Source: Fulvitalea axinellae
Lineage (GTDB): Bacteria > Bacteroidota > Bacteroidia > Cytophagales > Cyclobacteriaceae
Assembly: GCF_036492835.1 (NCBI RefSeq)
Contig: NZ_AP025314.1
Span: 1-64,000 of the forward strand
DNA length: 64,000 bases
Reading direction: 5' to 3'
Shown: positions 37,922-46,685 of the stretch, piece by piece
How the letters are laid out: every line of letters begins with the position of its first letter
Position numbering within the stretch: position 1 is the stretch's first letter
The notes under the pieces: generated by a model
Seen by the model: only the letters and a program-made list of their open reading frames with translations
Databases searched by the model: none
Told to the model about the DNA's origin: nothing
Made by a program: the position numbers and the translations under genes

Positions 37922-38482
37922 ATGTTAACGTTGGACGATTTCGAGTCTTTTAAGAAGGGGGACAGAAGGGCATTCAAAAAGGTCTTTGAGGCCTTTCACA
38001 AAAGCTTGGTTCTGTTTGCCAGAAAATACAGTGACGAAACGGGAGTGGCGGAAGACTGCGTGCAGGAAGTTTTTGTCAAGATTTGGGAAACCAGAAAAAG
38101 GATCAAGGATTTTCAGACCTTCAAGGGACTTCTGTATGTCAGTGTTAGGAATAGGGCGCTTAATATGAGCAGGTCCGCAAAGGTGGCCGATAGCCACGCC
38201 TACGAATTTTTTAGGGAGAGGTATGCGGAAAGCTATTTCAAGAACCATTTGATTGAGGAAGAGACTTCCCGCCTGTTGCTTCAAGCCATTGAGAATATGC
38301 CGGCCCAAACCCGGGAGGTGTGCCAAATGAGTATGAGAGGGGTAAAAAACGCCGAAATAGCCGAGCGTATGGATATTTCGGTAAATACTGTGAAATACCA
38401 CAAGAAAAAGGCTTCCGAAATGCTTAGAGAATCGATGGAAGACCAATATTACCTTCTGGCACTGTTGTTTTTGGGGTTGTAG
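37922..38482 (+). CDS. ECF sigma-70 factor of polysaccharide locus 3
   Basis: The 186-residue protein has sigma region 2 (AFKKVFEAFHKSLVLFARKY and VAEDCVQEVFVKIWETRKR) and region 4 with HTH (VKNAEIAERMDISVNTVKYHKKKASEML). It is the shortest of the three sigma factors here and ends in the usual hydrophobic LLALLFLGL tail. No fecR gene follows immediately. The nearest one lies 3.3 kb away, beyond the GH2 gene, but on the same strand and in front of the third SusC/SusD pair, so it is the likely partner. Confidence 0.92.
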   Translation: MLTLDDFESFKKGDRRAFKKVFEAFHKSLVLFARKYSDETGVAEDCVQEVFVKIWETRKRIKDFQTFKGLLYVSVRNRALNMSRSAKVADSHAYEFFRERYAESYFKNHLIEEETSRLLLQAIENMPAQTREVCQMSMRGVKNAEIAERMDISVNTVKYHKKKASEMLRESMEDQYYLLALLFLGL

Positions 38483-38861
38483 TTTTCGTTTTGTTGTTGA
38501 GCGCTTTCACAAATATCATTTTGCGATAAAGGCCTGAATTTTTTTACCGGTACCATGATTCGGTAAGATATACTTTTCTTTCGCTCCTTATATTTTGTCA
38601 AAATTCACTTCGAATGTTGAGTTATTCATCAGAGTGTCTGGGCTAATTCGGCATTTGGTGCGGATAATTGGTTTCTAAAGCCTGAGATTAGTCCTTTGTC
38701 GGGAGCGATTGGAGACGTTTGCGCCTGAGTTTTTTCCTTTCTGCATGGCAGTCGCCTTCGTTCGTTATTGTTTCTTATTCCCGCTTTAGGCTTTCGGTTT
38801 TTATTCGAATATGAATGACGATGACCTTGTGCGGGGTTTACGGATATTAACCGCACTTTAT
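38483..38861. other. Leader of the GH2 gene
   Basis: The 379-base gap contains no supported gene. A hairpin GTGCGG/CCGCAC (38829-38834, 38851-38856) ends five bases before ATG 38862 and would overlap the ribosome-binding region. No terminator separates it from the sigma gene. Confidence 0.45.
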
Positions 38862-41390
38862 ATGATTTTTTTAAACAAGCTGAAAAAGCAATGCCTAAGG
38901 CAAAGTCTCTTGTTGCTTTGCGTGTTGACGCTGTCGAACGTTTATGCGCAAGACAGGCAAGTGGATGTACTGCGGGACGGTTGGCGTTTTTACCGTCTTG
39001 AGAAAAACGACGGGGAGCAGGGCTTCTCAAACCGTGATTTTGATGATAAAGCCTGGCGAACCCTCAGCGTACCGCATGACTGGGGCGTGGAGAAAGGTTT
39101 TGACGTGTCGTTGGAGAACAACACGGGTTTGCTTCACTGGAAGGGAATCGGTTGGTACCGCAAGGATCTTGACATCGGGGCCGAAGACAAAGGCAAGCGA
39201 ATAGCCATCGAGTTTGACGGCGCAATGGCCAACGCCCAAGTGTACCTGAACGGCAAATTGGTGGGCGAGTGGCCTTACGGCTACACTTCCTTTTCGTTTG
39301 ATTTGAATCCGTATGTGGACTTTGGCGGTAAGAATAAGCTGGCTGTCCGTTTGGATACCGAGAGTTTCGATTCGCGTTGGTACCCGGGCGCCGGCATTTA
39401 CAGAAACGTACGCTTGGTGAAAACCAACCCCGTTCATGTGGTCTACAACGGCGTTTTCGTAACCACGCCCGTGATCGACGAGAAGAACGGCAAAGTGAGC
39501 CTGAGGGCCGATATTCGAAACGGCAACAACGCTTACGGTAAGATTACGGCAAAAGTAAAAGTCTATGCCTTGGATGAGAATGACCGCCGTACGCCAGTCG
39601 AGTCGAAATTCGCCGATGTGACCGTGGGAGTTCCCGCCAAAGGGGACCATACGCTTCGTTTGGACGGCGTAGTGTCGAAGCCGAAACTTTGGTCTATCGA
39701 GACGCCGAACCGTTACCTGGCCGAGTTGGACCTTTATGATGGCGACCGCTTGGTGGACCAGTATTCGACAAGTTTCGGTTTCAGAACGATCGACTTCACG
39801 CCTCGTGACGGATTCTATTTGAACGGAAAACGCGTCCAGATCAAAGGCGTTTGTAATCACCACGACCTTGGGCCATTGGGCTCGGCCTTTTATGTGGAGG
39901 CGGCTAAGCGTCAGTTGGTGATCATGAAAGAAATGGGCCTAAACGCCTTGCGTACCAGTCATAACCCGCCGGCGCCGGAGATTCTCGACCTTTGCGACAA
40001 GATGGGAATCATAGTGCAGGTGGAGGCTTTCGACACTTGGAGAAAAGGCAAGAAGAAGAACGATTACAACTTGGCCTTCAACGGCTGGCACATGATGGAT
40101 TTGGAAGCGATGATAAAGCGTGACCGCAACCATCCCAGTGTCGTGATGTGGTCGAATGGTAACGAGATGCCTGACCAGTGGGATTTGGCCCTCGGCAAGA
40201 GCCTTTATACCGTAGCCAAGAGCCTTGACCCGACGCGTCCGATCAGCTTGGGCTGTAACTGGGGCAATACGGCGATTAACGGATTCCAGAAAGAGAGTAC
40301 GGATGTTTACGGTTTGAATTACCGCACTTCTTTTTACGAAAAGACGCTAAACAAAGAGGAGAACAAGCAGAAAGGCCTGCTTGCTTCCGAGACCAGCAGT
40401 ACCCTGTCCACGCGTGGCGAGTATTTCTTCCCTGTGAAATTCGGCACGAGCAAGCAATTGCGTGAGATCAACGATAACTTCCAGATTAGCGGTTATGACG
40501 TGACTTACCCGGGCTGGGGCAACACGCCCGATTTGCAGTTCCGGTTGCTCGAAAAGTATCCGGCTATCTACGGCGAGTTCGTTTGGACGGGATTCGATTA
40601 CTTGGGCGAGCCGACGCCGTATAACCATGATATGACCAACCTGCTTAACTTCCGTGACAAGAAGAAACGCGAGCGTTTGAAGAAGCAGTTGGAAGAGCTC
40701 GGCAAAATCGAAGTGCCTTCGCGTAGCAGTTATTTCGGTATTGTTGACTTGTGCGGTTTCAAGAAAGACCGTTACTACATGTACCAGTCGCAGTGGAGGC
40801 CGGAATTGCCGATGGCGCACATTCTGCCGCATTGGAACTGGCCGGGACGCAAAGGCAAAGTGACGCCGGTGCACGTATACACCTCGGGCGACGAAGCGGA
40901 GCTGTTCCTGAACGGAAGAAGCCTTGGGCGCCAGAAAGTGAAAGCCGGCGAGTATCGCTTGCAGTGGAATGACGTGACTTACAGTCCGGGCACGCTTAAG
41001 GTAGTCGCCTATAAAGACGGGAAAAAGTGGGCTGAAGACGTGGTGAGAACGACGGGCAAAGCCAGAAAAATACGTTTGACGAAAGACGTTTATCCTGTAA
41101 ATGGCGAGAATGAGCTTTGCTTCGTGACCGTGGACTTGACCGATTCGAGAGGACGTTTCGTAGCCGACGCCGACAACGCTTTGGAGTTTTCGGTCAGCGA
41201 CGGCGCCGAAATCATCGCTTCGGACAACGGCGACCCGACTAGCCTTATCGCGTTCAAAGAAACCAAAAGACCGGCCTTCAACGGCAAGTGCTTGATCATC
41301 GTGAAGCTTGACAAGAACAGAGCTTCAGGCCAAAAGACGGTGCTTCGTGTAAAAGGCACCGGCGTAGGATGCGCTTCAATTGCTTTGTAA
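38862..41390 (+). CDS. GH2 family beta-galactosidase-like glycosidase
   Basis: ATG 38862 gives an 842-residue protein with a clean signal peptide (cleaved near NVYAQ); the frame also extends to ATG 38811, which would bury the signal. Domains in order are a GH2 sugar-binding jelly roll (about 25-200, with GIGWYRKDLDI and GYTSFSFDLNPYV), an Ig-like domain (about 205-310), and the TIM barrel. The acid/base E435 lies in NGNEMP, and the nucleophile E572 in YGEFVWTGFDYLGEPTPYN. A DUF4982-like domain follows (SSYFGIVDLCGFKKD), then a C-terminal beta domain. It should cleave beta-linked galactosides or related sugars at the cell envelope. It sits within locus 3, between the sigma and fecR genes. Confidence 0.92.
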   Translation: MIFLNKLKKQCLRQSLLLLCVLTLSNVYAQDRQVDVLRDGWRFYRLEKNDGEQGFSNRDFDDKAWRTLSVPHDWGVEKGFDVSLENNTGLLHWKGIGWYRKDLDIGAEDKGKRIAIEFDGAMANAQVYLNGKLVGEWPYGYTSFSFDLNPYVDFGGKNKLAVRLDTESFDSRWYPGAGIYRNVRLVKTNPVHVVYNGVFVTTPVIDEKNGKVSLRADIRNGNNAYGKITAKVKVYALDENDRRTPVESKFADVTVGVPAKGDHTLRLDGVVSKPKLWSIETPNRYLAELDLYDGDRLVDQYSTSFGFRTIDFTPRDGFYLNGKRVQIKGVCNHHDLGPLGSAFYVEAAKRQLVIMKEMGLNALRTSHNPPAPEILDLCDKMGIIVQVEAFDTWRKGKKKNDYNLAFNGWHMMDLEAMIKRDRNHPSVVMWSNGNEMPDQWDLALGKSLYTVAKSLDPTRPISLGCNWGNTAINGFQKESTDVYGLNYRTSFYEKTLNKEENKQKGLLASETSSTLSTRGEYFFPVKFGTSKQLREINDNFQISGYDVTYPGWGNTPDLQFRLLEKYPAIYGEFVWTGFDYLGEPTPYNHDMTNLLNFRDKKKRERLKKQLEELGKIEVPSRSSYFGIVDLCGFKKDRYYMYQSQWRPELPMAHILPHWNWPGRKGKVTPVHVYTSGDEAELFLNGRSLGRQKVKAGEYRLQWNDVTYSPGTLKVVAYKDGKKWAEDVVRTTGKARKIRLTKDVYPVNGENELCFVTVDLTDSRGRFVADADNALEFSVSDGAEIIASDNGDPTSLIAFKETKRPAFNGKCLIIVKLDKNRASGQKTVLRVKGTGVGCASIAL

Positions 41391-41771
41391 GAGTCCGTCA
41401 AGTAATTGATAAAATCATAAAATATAAATCCCGGTTTGCTATCGCAGGCCGGGATTTTTTGGGCTGAAGGGCCTTAGGCTATTTGTGGCTAGTTTAAGGT
41501 GTTTGACGATCCCCCTTTTTTGATTCAAGCATATTCCAATTGCCATTTAATCACCTGTGTTTGTACTGTCGCGGTATGTCTTGCCATTTTTTGGTTTAGC
41601 GATTTGTTAGGCTGACTTTTTCCCTTAATATCAGGTTCTTCAAGAGGCGTTGGTTTTTTGTGTGCGAAAAAAAACAAAAAAAGTTAAGCGGCCACTACCC
41701 TATTTGTTTTCGGGAGTGTACTTGGATTAGAAAGACGCCTTAAAGCACGGTTTATTTGTCGGTATCAAGGG
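41391..41771. other. Intergenic region between GH2 and fecR of locus 3
   Basis: The 381-base gap starts with a terminator (41426-41460) and is otherwise featureless and AT-rich. The locus 3 fecR gene therefore probably has its own promoter here. Confidence 0.5.
41426..41460 (+). terminator. Terminator after the GH2 gene
   Basis: Stem AAATCCCGG/CCGGGATTT with a 14-base loop is followed by TTT. Confidence 0.8.
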
Positions 41772-42968
41772 ATGGAACGCACGGAAGATTACATAAGGTT
41801 TACGGAATTGTTGTTGAAGGAAAGTGCGGGAAACCTGACTCAAGACGAGACTGAGGAGCTTGCCCTGTGGATAGCCCGACACCCTGAGGACGGCGAGTTG
41901 GGCAAACGCTTGGCGGATCCGGTAAATTTGGCCAAGAAACAGGCGGAATACGCCGATATAAATACGGCCAAAGCTTGGGAAAGGCTGGAAAGAGAGGTGG
42001 AGGCAAAGGAAAGAAAGTCCGAAAGGAGAATCCTTACTTTTGTGAAATACGCAGCGGCTTGCTTGGTTCCGTTATTGGTTTTCGTGCTTTATAAACATTA
42101 TCCGCAACAGCGGCAGCTTGTTACGGAGCGGACTGGCCAAACGGAGATACAGCCCGGCAGTAACAAAGCGATACTCGTATTGGGTGACGGCCAAACGGTC
42201 AGCTTGGAAAACAAAGGTGACACGTTGATAGCCGACAATATCCGTAAAAAAGGAGATAAGCTTATTTACGGCACGGAGGAAAACGAGCCCGAAAAGGAAA
42301 TGGAGCGTTGGCATACGCTGGTGACTCCCGTGGGCGGAGAGTATAAGCTGGCCTTGCCGGACGGTTCGGAAGTGTGGCTGAACGCGGCCTCGGAGTTACG
42401 GTATTCCGCCGGATTTTCGGGCAAGAGACGTGAGGTGTGGCTGAAAGGCGAGGCCTGCTTTAACGTAGCCAAAGACCTGGAAAGGCCTTTTGTGGTCAAA
42501 ACGGAGGATATGGATGTCCGGGTGTTCGGTACGGAATTCAACGTGATGGCCTATTCCGATGACGGCATTACCCAGACGACCCTGCTTGAGGGCAGCGTGA
42601 AGGTGGACATTAAGGACGGCACGGAAATAATCCAGACGGAGGAACTGGTGCCGGATACGCAGGCGGAATTCAGGAAAGGAAGCGCCAAAGCGAATATTAA
42701 GAAGGTGAAGGCGCTTTACTATACGGGCTGGAAGAATGGCAAATTCCAGTTTGACGACGAGAAGCTGGAAACGATTTTCAGAAAACTGTCGAGATGGTAC
42801 AACGTGGAATTTGAGGTGCGGAATCCTGAGATATCCGATATCAGGTTTAGCGGGGAGATAAGACGTTTCGGTAATTTCTCGACTGTGTTGGGCTTGTTGG
42901 AGTTGGGGGCTGACCTCAGGTTCTCAGTAAAAGGAAATAAGATAACCGTAACCAAAGAAGGCTTATGA
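41772..42968 (+). CDS. FecR-family anti-sigma factor of locus 3
   Basis: The 398-residue protein has a longer cytoplasmic part than the other two (ESAGNLTQDETEELALWIARHPEDGE and LANTAKAWERLE-like helices). One membrane helix lies at about 95-111 (YAAACLVPLLVFVLYKHY). The FecR domain includes LPDGSEVWLNAASELRYSAGF, GEACFNVAKDLERPF and VFGTEFNVMAY. A DUF4974 domain carries WKNGKFQFDDEKLETIFRKLSRWYNV. It precedes the third SusC/SusD pair and should relay transporter occupancy to a sigma factor, most likely the one at 37922. Confidence 0.92.
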   Translation: MERTEDYIRFTELLLKESAGNLTQDETEELALWIARHPEDGELGKRLADPVNLAKKQAEYADINTAKAWERLEREVEAKERKSERRILTFVKYAAACLVPLLVFVLYKHYPQQRQLVTERTGQTEIQPGSNKAILVLGDGQTVSLENKGDTLIADNIRKKGDKLIYGTEENEPEKEMERWHTLVTPVGGEYKLALPDGSEVWLNAASELRYSAGFSGKRREVWLKGEACFNVAKDLERPFVVKTEDMDVRVFGTEFNVMAYSDDGITQTTLLEGSVKVDIKDGTEIIQTEELVPDTQAEFRKGSAKANIKKVKALYYTGWKNGKFQFDDEKLETIFRKLSRWYNVEFEVRNPEISDIRFSGEIRRFGNFSTVLGLLELGADLRFSVKGNKITVTKEGL

Positions 42969-43322
42969 TGATAGCAGTACGATAGCATTTTTTTTACGGC
43001 AGGCAAAGCGGAAAGTGCGGCCGGTCACACTGGTTGATATGACCACAGCGTTTTTTGTGATCGTGTATTCCGTCACTCGCCTATTACAACGGACCCACTT
43101 GGTATTTGGAGACGATATAAGTGCAAAAGGCACCGTCTCCACGGCTTTGCTATGCCTTTCCGGGAACGATTTCCTCTGGTGATATTTTGGAATATCCCCC
43201 TTTTCGAACCATTGGAGGAGTCTAATATAAAAAAAGCCCGAAAAATGGGCCAACATCTTTCGGGTCAGTAGTTCAGGATACGGTTTACGGTATCCTATGT
43301 TTAATCGATTATTCCCAAATTT
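42969..43322 (+). promoter_or_regulatory. fecR-susC leader of locus 3 with alternative stem-loops
   Basis: In this 354-base leader, GCCC (43236-43239) can pair with GGGC (43247-43250). Alternatively CCCGAAA (43237-43243) can pair with TTTCGGG (43258-43264); the two pairings exclude each other. A third stem AGGATAC/GTATCCT lies at 43275-43296, 27 bases before the SusC ATG. No ORF is supported. Confidence 0.5.
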
Positions 43323-46300
43323 ATGAAAAAAAGGGACATTTACCATTTGTTTGCCCAGCCCGAAGGCTGGTTGAGGCCCTTAGGTGTCTTATGCTTCTTT
43401 TTCGTATTCTTTTTGGCCACGGCCCCGAAGGCTTCGGCTTCGGTTACGCAGTTTACCGAAAAGACTTTGACGGTCAATTACCGTAACGCGTCCCTGTCGG
43501 ATGTGTTCGAGGATTTGAAAGTGCGCTCGGGCTTGGGCATTCTGTACAAGAAAAAAGACCTTGGGACCAAGGCTGATATTTCGATATCAAAATCGGATGT
43601 TAGCGTTAAGGAAGTCTTGGGTTACGCCCTTAAGGGGACATCGTTGACGTATAAAATCCAGGACGACGTAATCGTTATTTTCAGAAAAAAAGAGCGGAAA
43701 GCTCCCAAAGTTTCCCAACAAAAGGAAAAAACCACGATAAGCGGCACCGTGAAGGACCATAACGGCGAGACGGTACCGGGAGTGTCTGTGGTTTTTAAGG
43801 GAACCACCGTGGGCACCGTTACCGATTTCAACGGAACATTCAGCGTAGTGAAGCCGGAGTCGGCCACCGTTTTGGTTTTTACTTATATAGGCATGGCCAC
43901 TCAGGAAGTCGCCATCGGAAACCGGACGGAATTCGATGTGGTGATGCAAGAGGACGTGATCGGTTTGGACGCCGTGGTGACCATCGGTTACAGTATGGAG
44001 AAGAAACGTGACCTGAGCGGATCGCTTACGTCCGTAAAGGCCGAGGATATAGCCAATATTCCGGCTACCCGTCCTGACCAGCTTTTGCAGGGACGTAGCG
44101 CGGGTTTGTACGTAAACAACGCGAACGCTCAGCCAGGCGGTGGCGTAAGCATGAGGATCAGGGGTACTTCCTCTATTCAAGGTGACTCTGAACCGTTGGT
44201 TATTGTGGACGGCGTTATCGGCGGTTCTCTTGAGCAGTTGAACCCCGCCGATATCGAGTCTATGGAGATTCTCAAGGACGCCTCTTCTACGGCCATTTAC
44301 GGTTCTAGGGGCGCCAACGGCGTGATCTTGATCACTACCAAGCGTGGAGCCACAGGCAAAGCCACTGTATCTTATTCGGGATTGGTGAGTTGGAGCCAAG
44401 TCCGTAACAAATTGGAATTAACAGACGCCACGGAGTCCGCCGCTATGATCAACGACGCGATTGACCGTGGCGTAGGGAATGTTCCCGAAAGCTGGAGACA
44501 ACCCGTAGGTTTGGGCAAAGGTACTGACTGGCAGGATGAGATATACAGAGTGGCGCCTATGCATAGCCATAACGTCAATATGTCTGGCGGAACCGAGAAA
44601 ACAAAATATTCGGTATCGTTGGGATATTTGGATCAGCAGGGTATCATCAAAAATTCTGATTTCTCAAGAGGGTCTGTCCGTGTAAATCTTGACCAGAATA
44701 TTACGGACAGGTTGTCGGCAGGTTTGAATTTCTATTATGCAGGCTCTAGCCAGAATGTTGCGGCTACATCCATCACTCAGGTAGTGACGGGAATGTCACC
44801 TATTTTGACTCCTTATGATGCCGAAGGCAACTACAATACGACCTTGGACGGTAGTGAATCTAATAGCCCTTTGGCTTTGATCAATGACCGTGAGGATTTA
44901 CGCCTTAAGGATTATATTCAAGGATCGGCCTTCTTGACCTATAACATCACTGAAGACCTTACGGCCAACACCCGTTTCTCTTATCGTCTCGATAATTTGG
45001 AGCGACGTGGTTTCACTAGCGGTAAATTGGCGGAGTCTGATAACGGCAGGGCGGAATTGGGCAACCGGAAAGTGAAAGACTGGCTTTCAGAAACAATCCT
45101 GACGTACAAGAAGAAGATCGGTCAAGGTGATTTCAGCGCTTTGGTAGGTTTCACCGCCCAAGAGGAAAACTTATTTGACTTTAGCTTGGTAGCCCAGGGA
45201 TTCCCTACGGAAGTGAACGGCTATAATCAAGCGGAGATAGCTGACGCGACGCAACGTGACGTATTCAGCGAAAGCAAGAAGAGGGCGATGCTCTCTTACA
45301 TCGGGCGTTTGAGCTACAACTATCAGGGACGCTACATCGTGACCGTTAGTGGTAGACGTGACGGCGCTTCGGTATTCGGAGCCAATAACAAGTACGGTTT
45401 CTTCCCGTCGGGCGCGGTGGCTTGGCGTGTAAGCGATGAACCTTTCTTCAATTCTGAAGGCATGGTTTCCTCGTTGAAATTGCGCGCCAGCTTAGGGCAG
45501 GTGGGAAACCAGGCTATTCCTCCGTTCCGTACGTTCTCGGCCTCTTCTATCCAGTCATTGAAAAACTCGGGTACGCTCGACGGCCTTACGCCGGTAGTGT
45601 CGGCCAAAGTTAGTCGTTTGGCCAACGAGAACCTCTCGTGGGAAACCACTACGCAGTTTGACTTGGGTGTAGATATGGAATTGTGGGACGGCCGAATCTC
45701 ATTCACGGCCGACTATTACAGCAAAAAAACCAAAGACCTGCTTTTCGGAAGGCCGTTGTCTTACTTGACGGGTGTTAGCAGCGTACTCGATAATATCGGG
45801 GAAGTGGAAAACACCGGTTGGGAATTCGAGTTGCGCACCAAGAACATTACGGGTGAGTTTACTTGGGACACTGATTTCAACATTTCTTTCAACAAAAACA
45901 AAGTGTTGAGCATAGGCGGAAAAGAGGAGCTTTTCATCAACCCTGAAGCGGGTGGAGGCAAGGACGTGCGTGTACGTTTGGCCGAAGGCGAGGAAATCGG
46001 AACTTTCTGGGGATACGAGTTTGACGGAATCTATCAAAATCAGGAGGAAGTGAATAACCTTCCGGGCCCGGACGCTCGCCCCGGACGCCCGAAATTTAAG
46101 GACCTGAACGGTGACGGCGAGATAACGGAAGCCGATAAGAAGATCATCGGACGCCCTATACCGAAAGTGATCCTAGGTTTGGATAACAACTTCTCTTACA
46201 AAGGTTTCGACCTTAACGTGTTCGTAACCGCTGTTTTCGGGAACGATATCTTTAACGGTACCCGTTACAAAACTTACACTGGATCGGTACTCGGTCCCAA

Positions 46301-46664
46301 GACGCCAGAGTATTACGATAATTACTGGAGAGGCCCTGGTACCTCTAACAGTGTTGCTAGCCTTAACGAAGAGGTGGACTTCTCTACCTACTATATGGAA
46401 AAAGGTAATTTCATCCGCTTCAAGAACATTTCTTTGGGCTACACGTTGCCAAAATCGCTCTTGGGTGACCACATCCAGTCTTTGAAAGTGTACGCCAGCG
46501 CCCAAAACCTGATCACTATTACCGACTACACGGGCTTTGATCCTGAAGTGAATACGGCCCATGACCGTGAAGCTATCGACAACGGTAACTTGATACAGGG
46601 AGTGGATTACGGAGCTTATCCGTCTACGAAGTCTTTCACCGTAGGTGTTAACGTTACATTTTAA
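43323..46664 (+). CDS. SusC/RagA-family TonB-dependent transporter with STN signalling domain (locus 3)
   Basis: The 1113-residue protein has an N-terminal signal region with a longer basic lead (hydrophobic core about 18-35). An STN domain lies at about 45-115 (LTVNYRNASLSDVFEDLKVR and VKEVLGYALKGTSLTYKI), followed by a carboxypeptidase-regulatory-like domain at about 138-215. The SusC signature region reads VVTIGYSMEKKRDLSGSLTS, the plug has IESMEILKDASSTAIYGSRG, and the barrel ends in SFTVGVNVTF. It should import the glycan processed by the GH2 enzyme of the same locus; the pairing is inferred from position. The SusD gene follows after 21 bases. Confidence 0.95.
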   Translation: MKKRDIYHLFAQPEGWLRPLGVLCFFFVFFLATAPKASASVTQFTEKTLTVNYRNASLSDVFEDLKVRSGLGILYKKKDLGTKADISISKSDVSVKEVLGYALKGTSLTYKIQDDVIVIFRKKERKAPKVSQQKEKTTISGTVKDHNGETVPGVSVVFKGTTVGTVTDFNGTFSVVKPESATVLVFTYIGMATQEVAIGNRTEFDVVMQEDVIGLDAVVTIGYSMEKKRDLSGSLTSVKAEDIANIPATRPDQLLQGRSAGLYVNNANAQPGGGVSMRIRGTSSIQGDSEPLVIVDGVIGGSLEQLNPADIESMEILKDASSTAIYGSRGANGVILITTKRGATGKATVSYSGLVSWSQVRNKLELTDATESAAMINDAIDRGVGNVPESWRQPVGLGKGTDWQDEIYRVAPMHSHNVNMSGGTEKTKYSVSLGYLDQQGIIKNSDFSRGSVRVNLDQNITDRLSAGLNFYYAGSSQNVAATSITQVVTGMSPILTPYDAEGNYNTTLDGSESNSPLALINDREDLRLKDYIQGSAFLTYNITEDLTANTRFSYRLDNLERRGFTSGKLAESDNGRAELGNRKVKDWLSETILTYKKKIGQGDFSALVGFTAQEENLFDFSLVAQGFPTEVNGYNQAEIADATQRDVFSESKKRAMLSYIGRLSYNYQGRYIVTVSGRRDGASVFGANNKYGFFPSGAVAWRVSDEPFFNSEGMVSSLKLRASLGQVGNQAIPPFRTFSASSIQSLKNSGTLDGLTPVVSAKVSRLANENLSWETTTQFDLGVDMELWDGRISFTADYYSKKTKDLLFGRPLSYLTGVSSVLDNIGEVENTGWEFELRTKNITGEFTWDTDFNISFNKNKVLSIGGKEELFINPEAGGGKDVRVRLAEGEEIGTFWGYEFDGIYQNQEEVNNLPGPDARPGRPKFKDLNGDGEITEADKKIIGRPIPKVILGLDNNFSYKGFDLNVFVTAVFGNDIFNGTRYKTYTGSVLGPKTPEYYDNYWRGPGTSNSVASLNEEVDFSTYYMEKGNFIRFKNISLGYTLPKSLLGDHIQSLKVYASAQNLITITDYTGFDPEVNTAHDREAIDNGNLIQGVDYGAYPSTKSFTVGVNVTF

Positions 46665-46685
46665 GACCAGAAAGCAGTTATCGAA

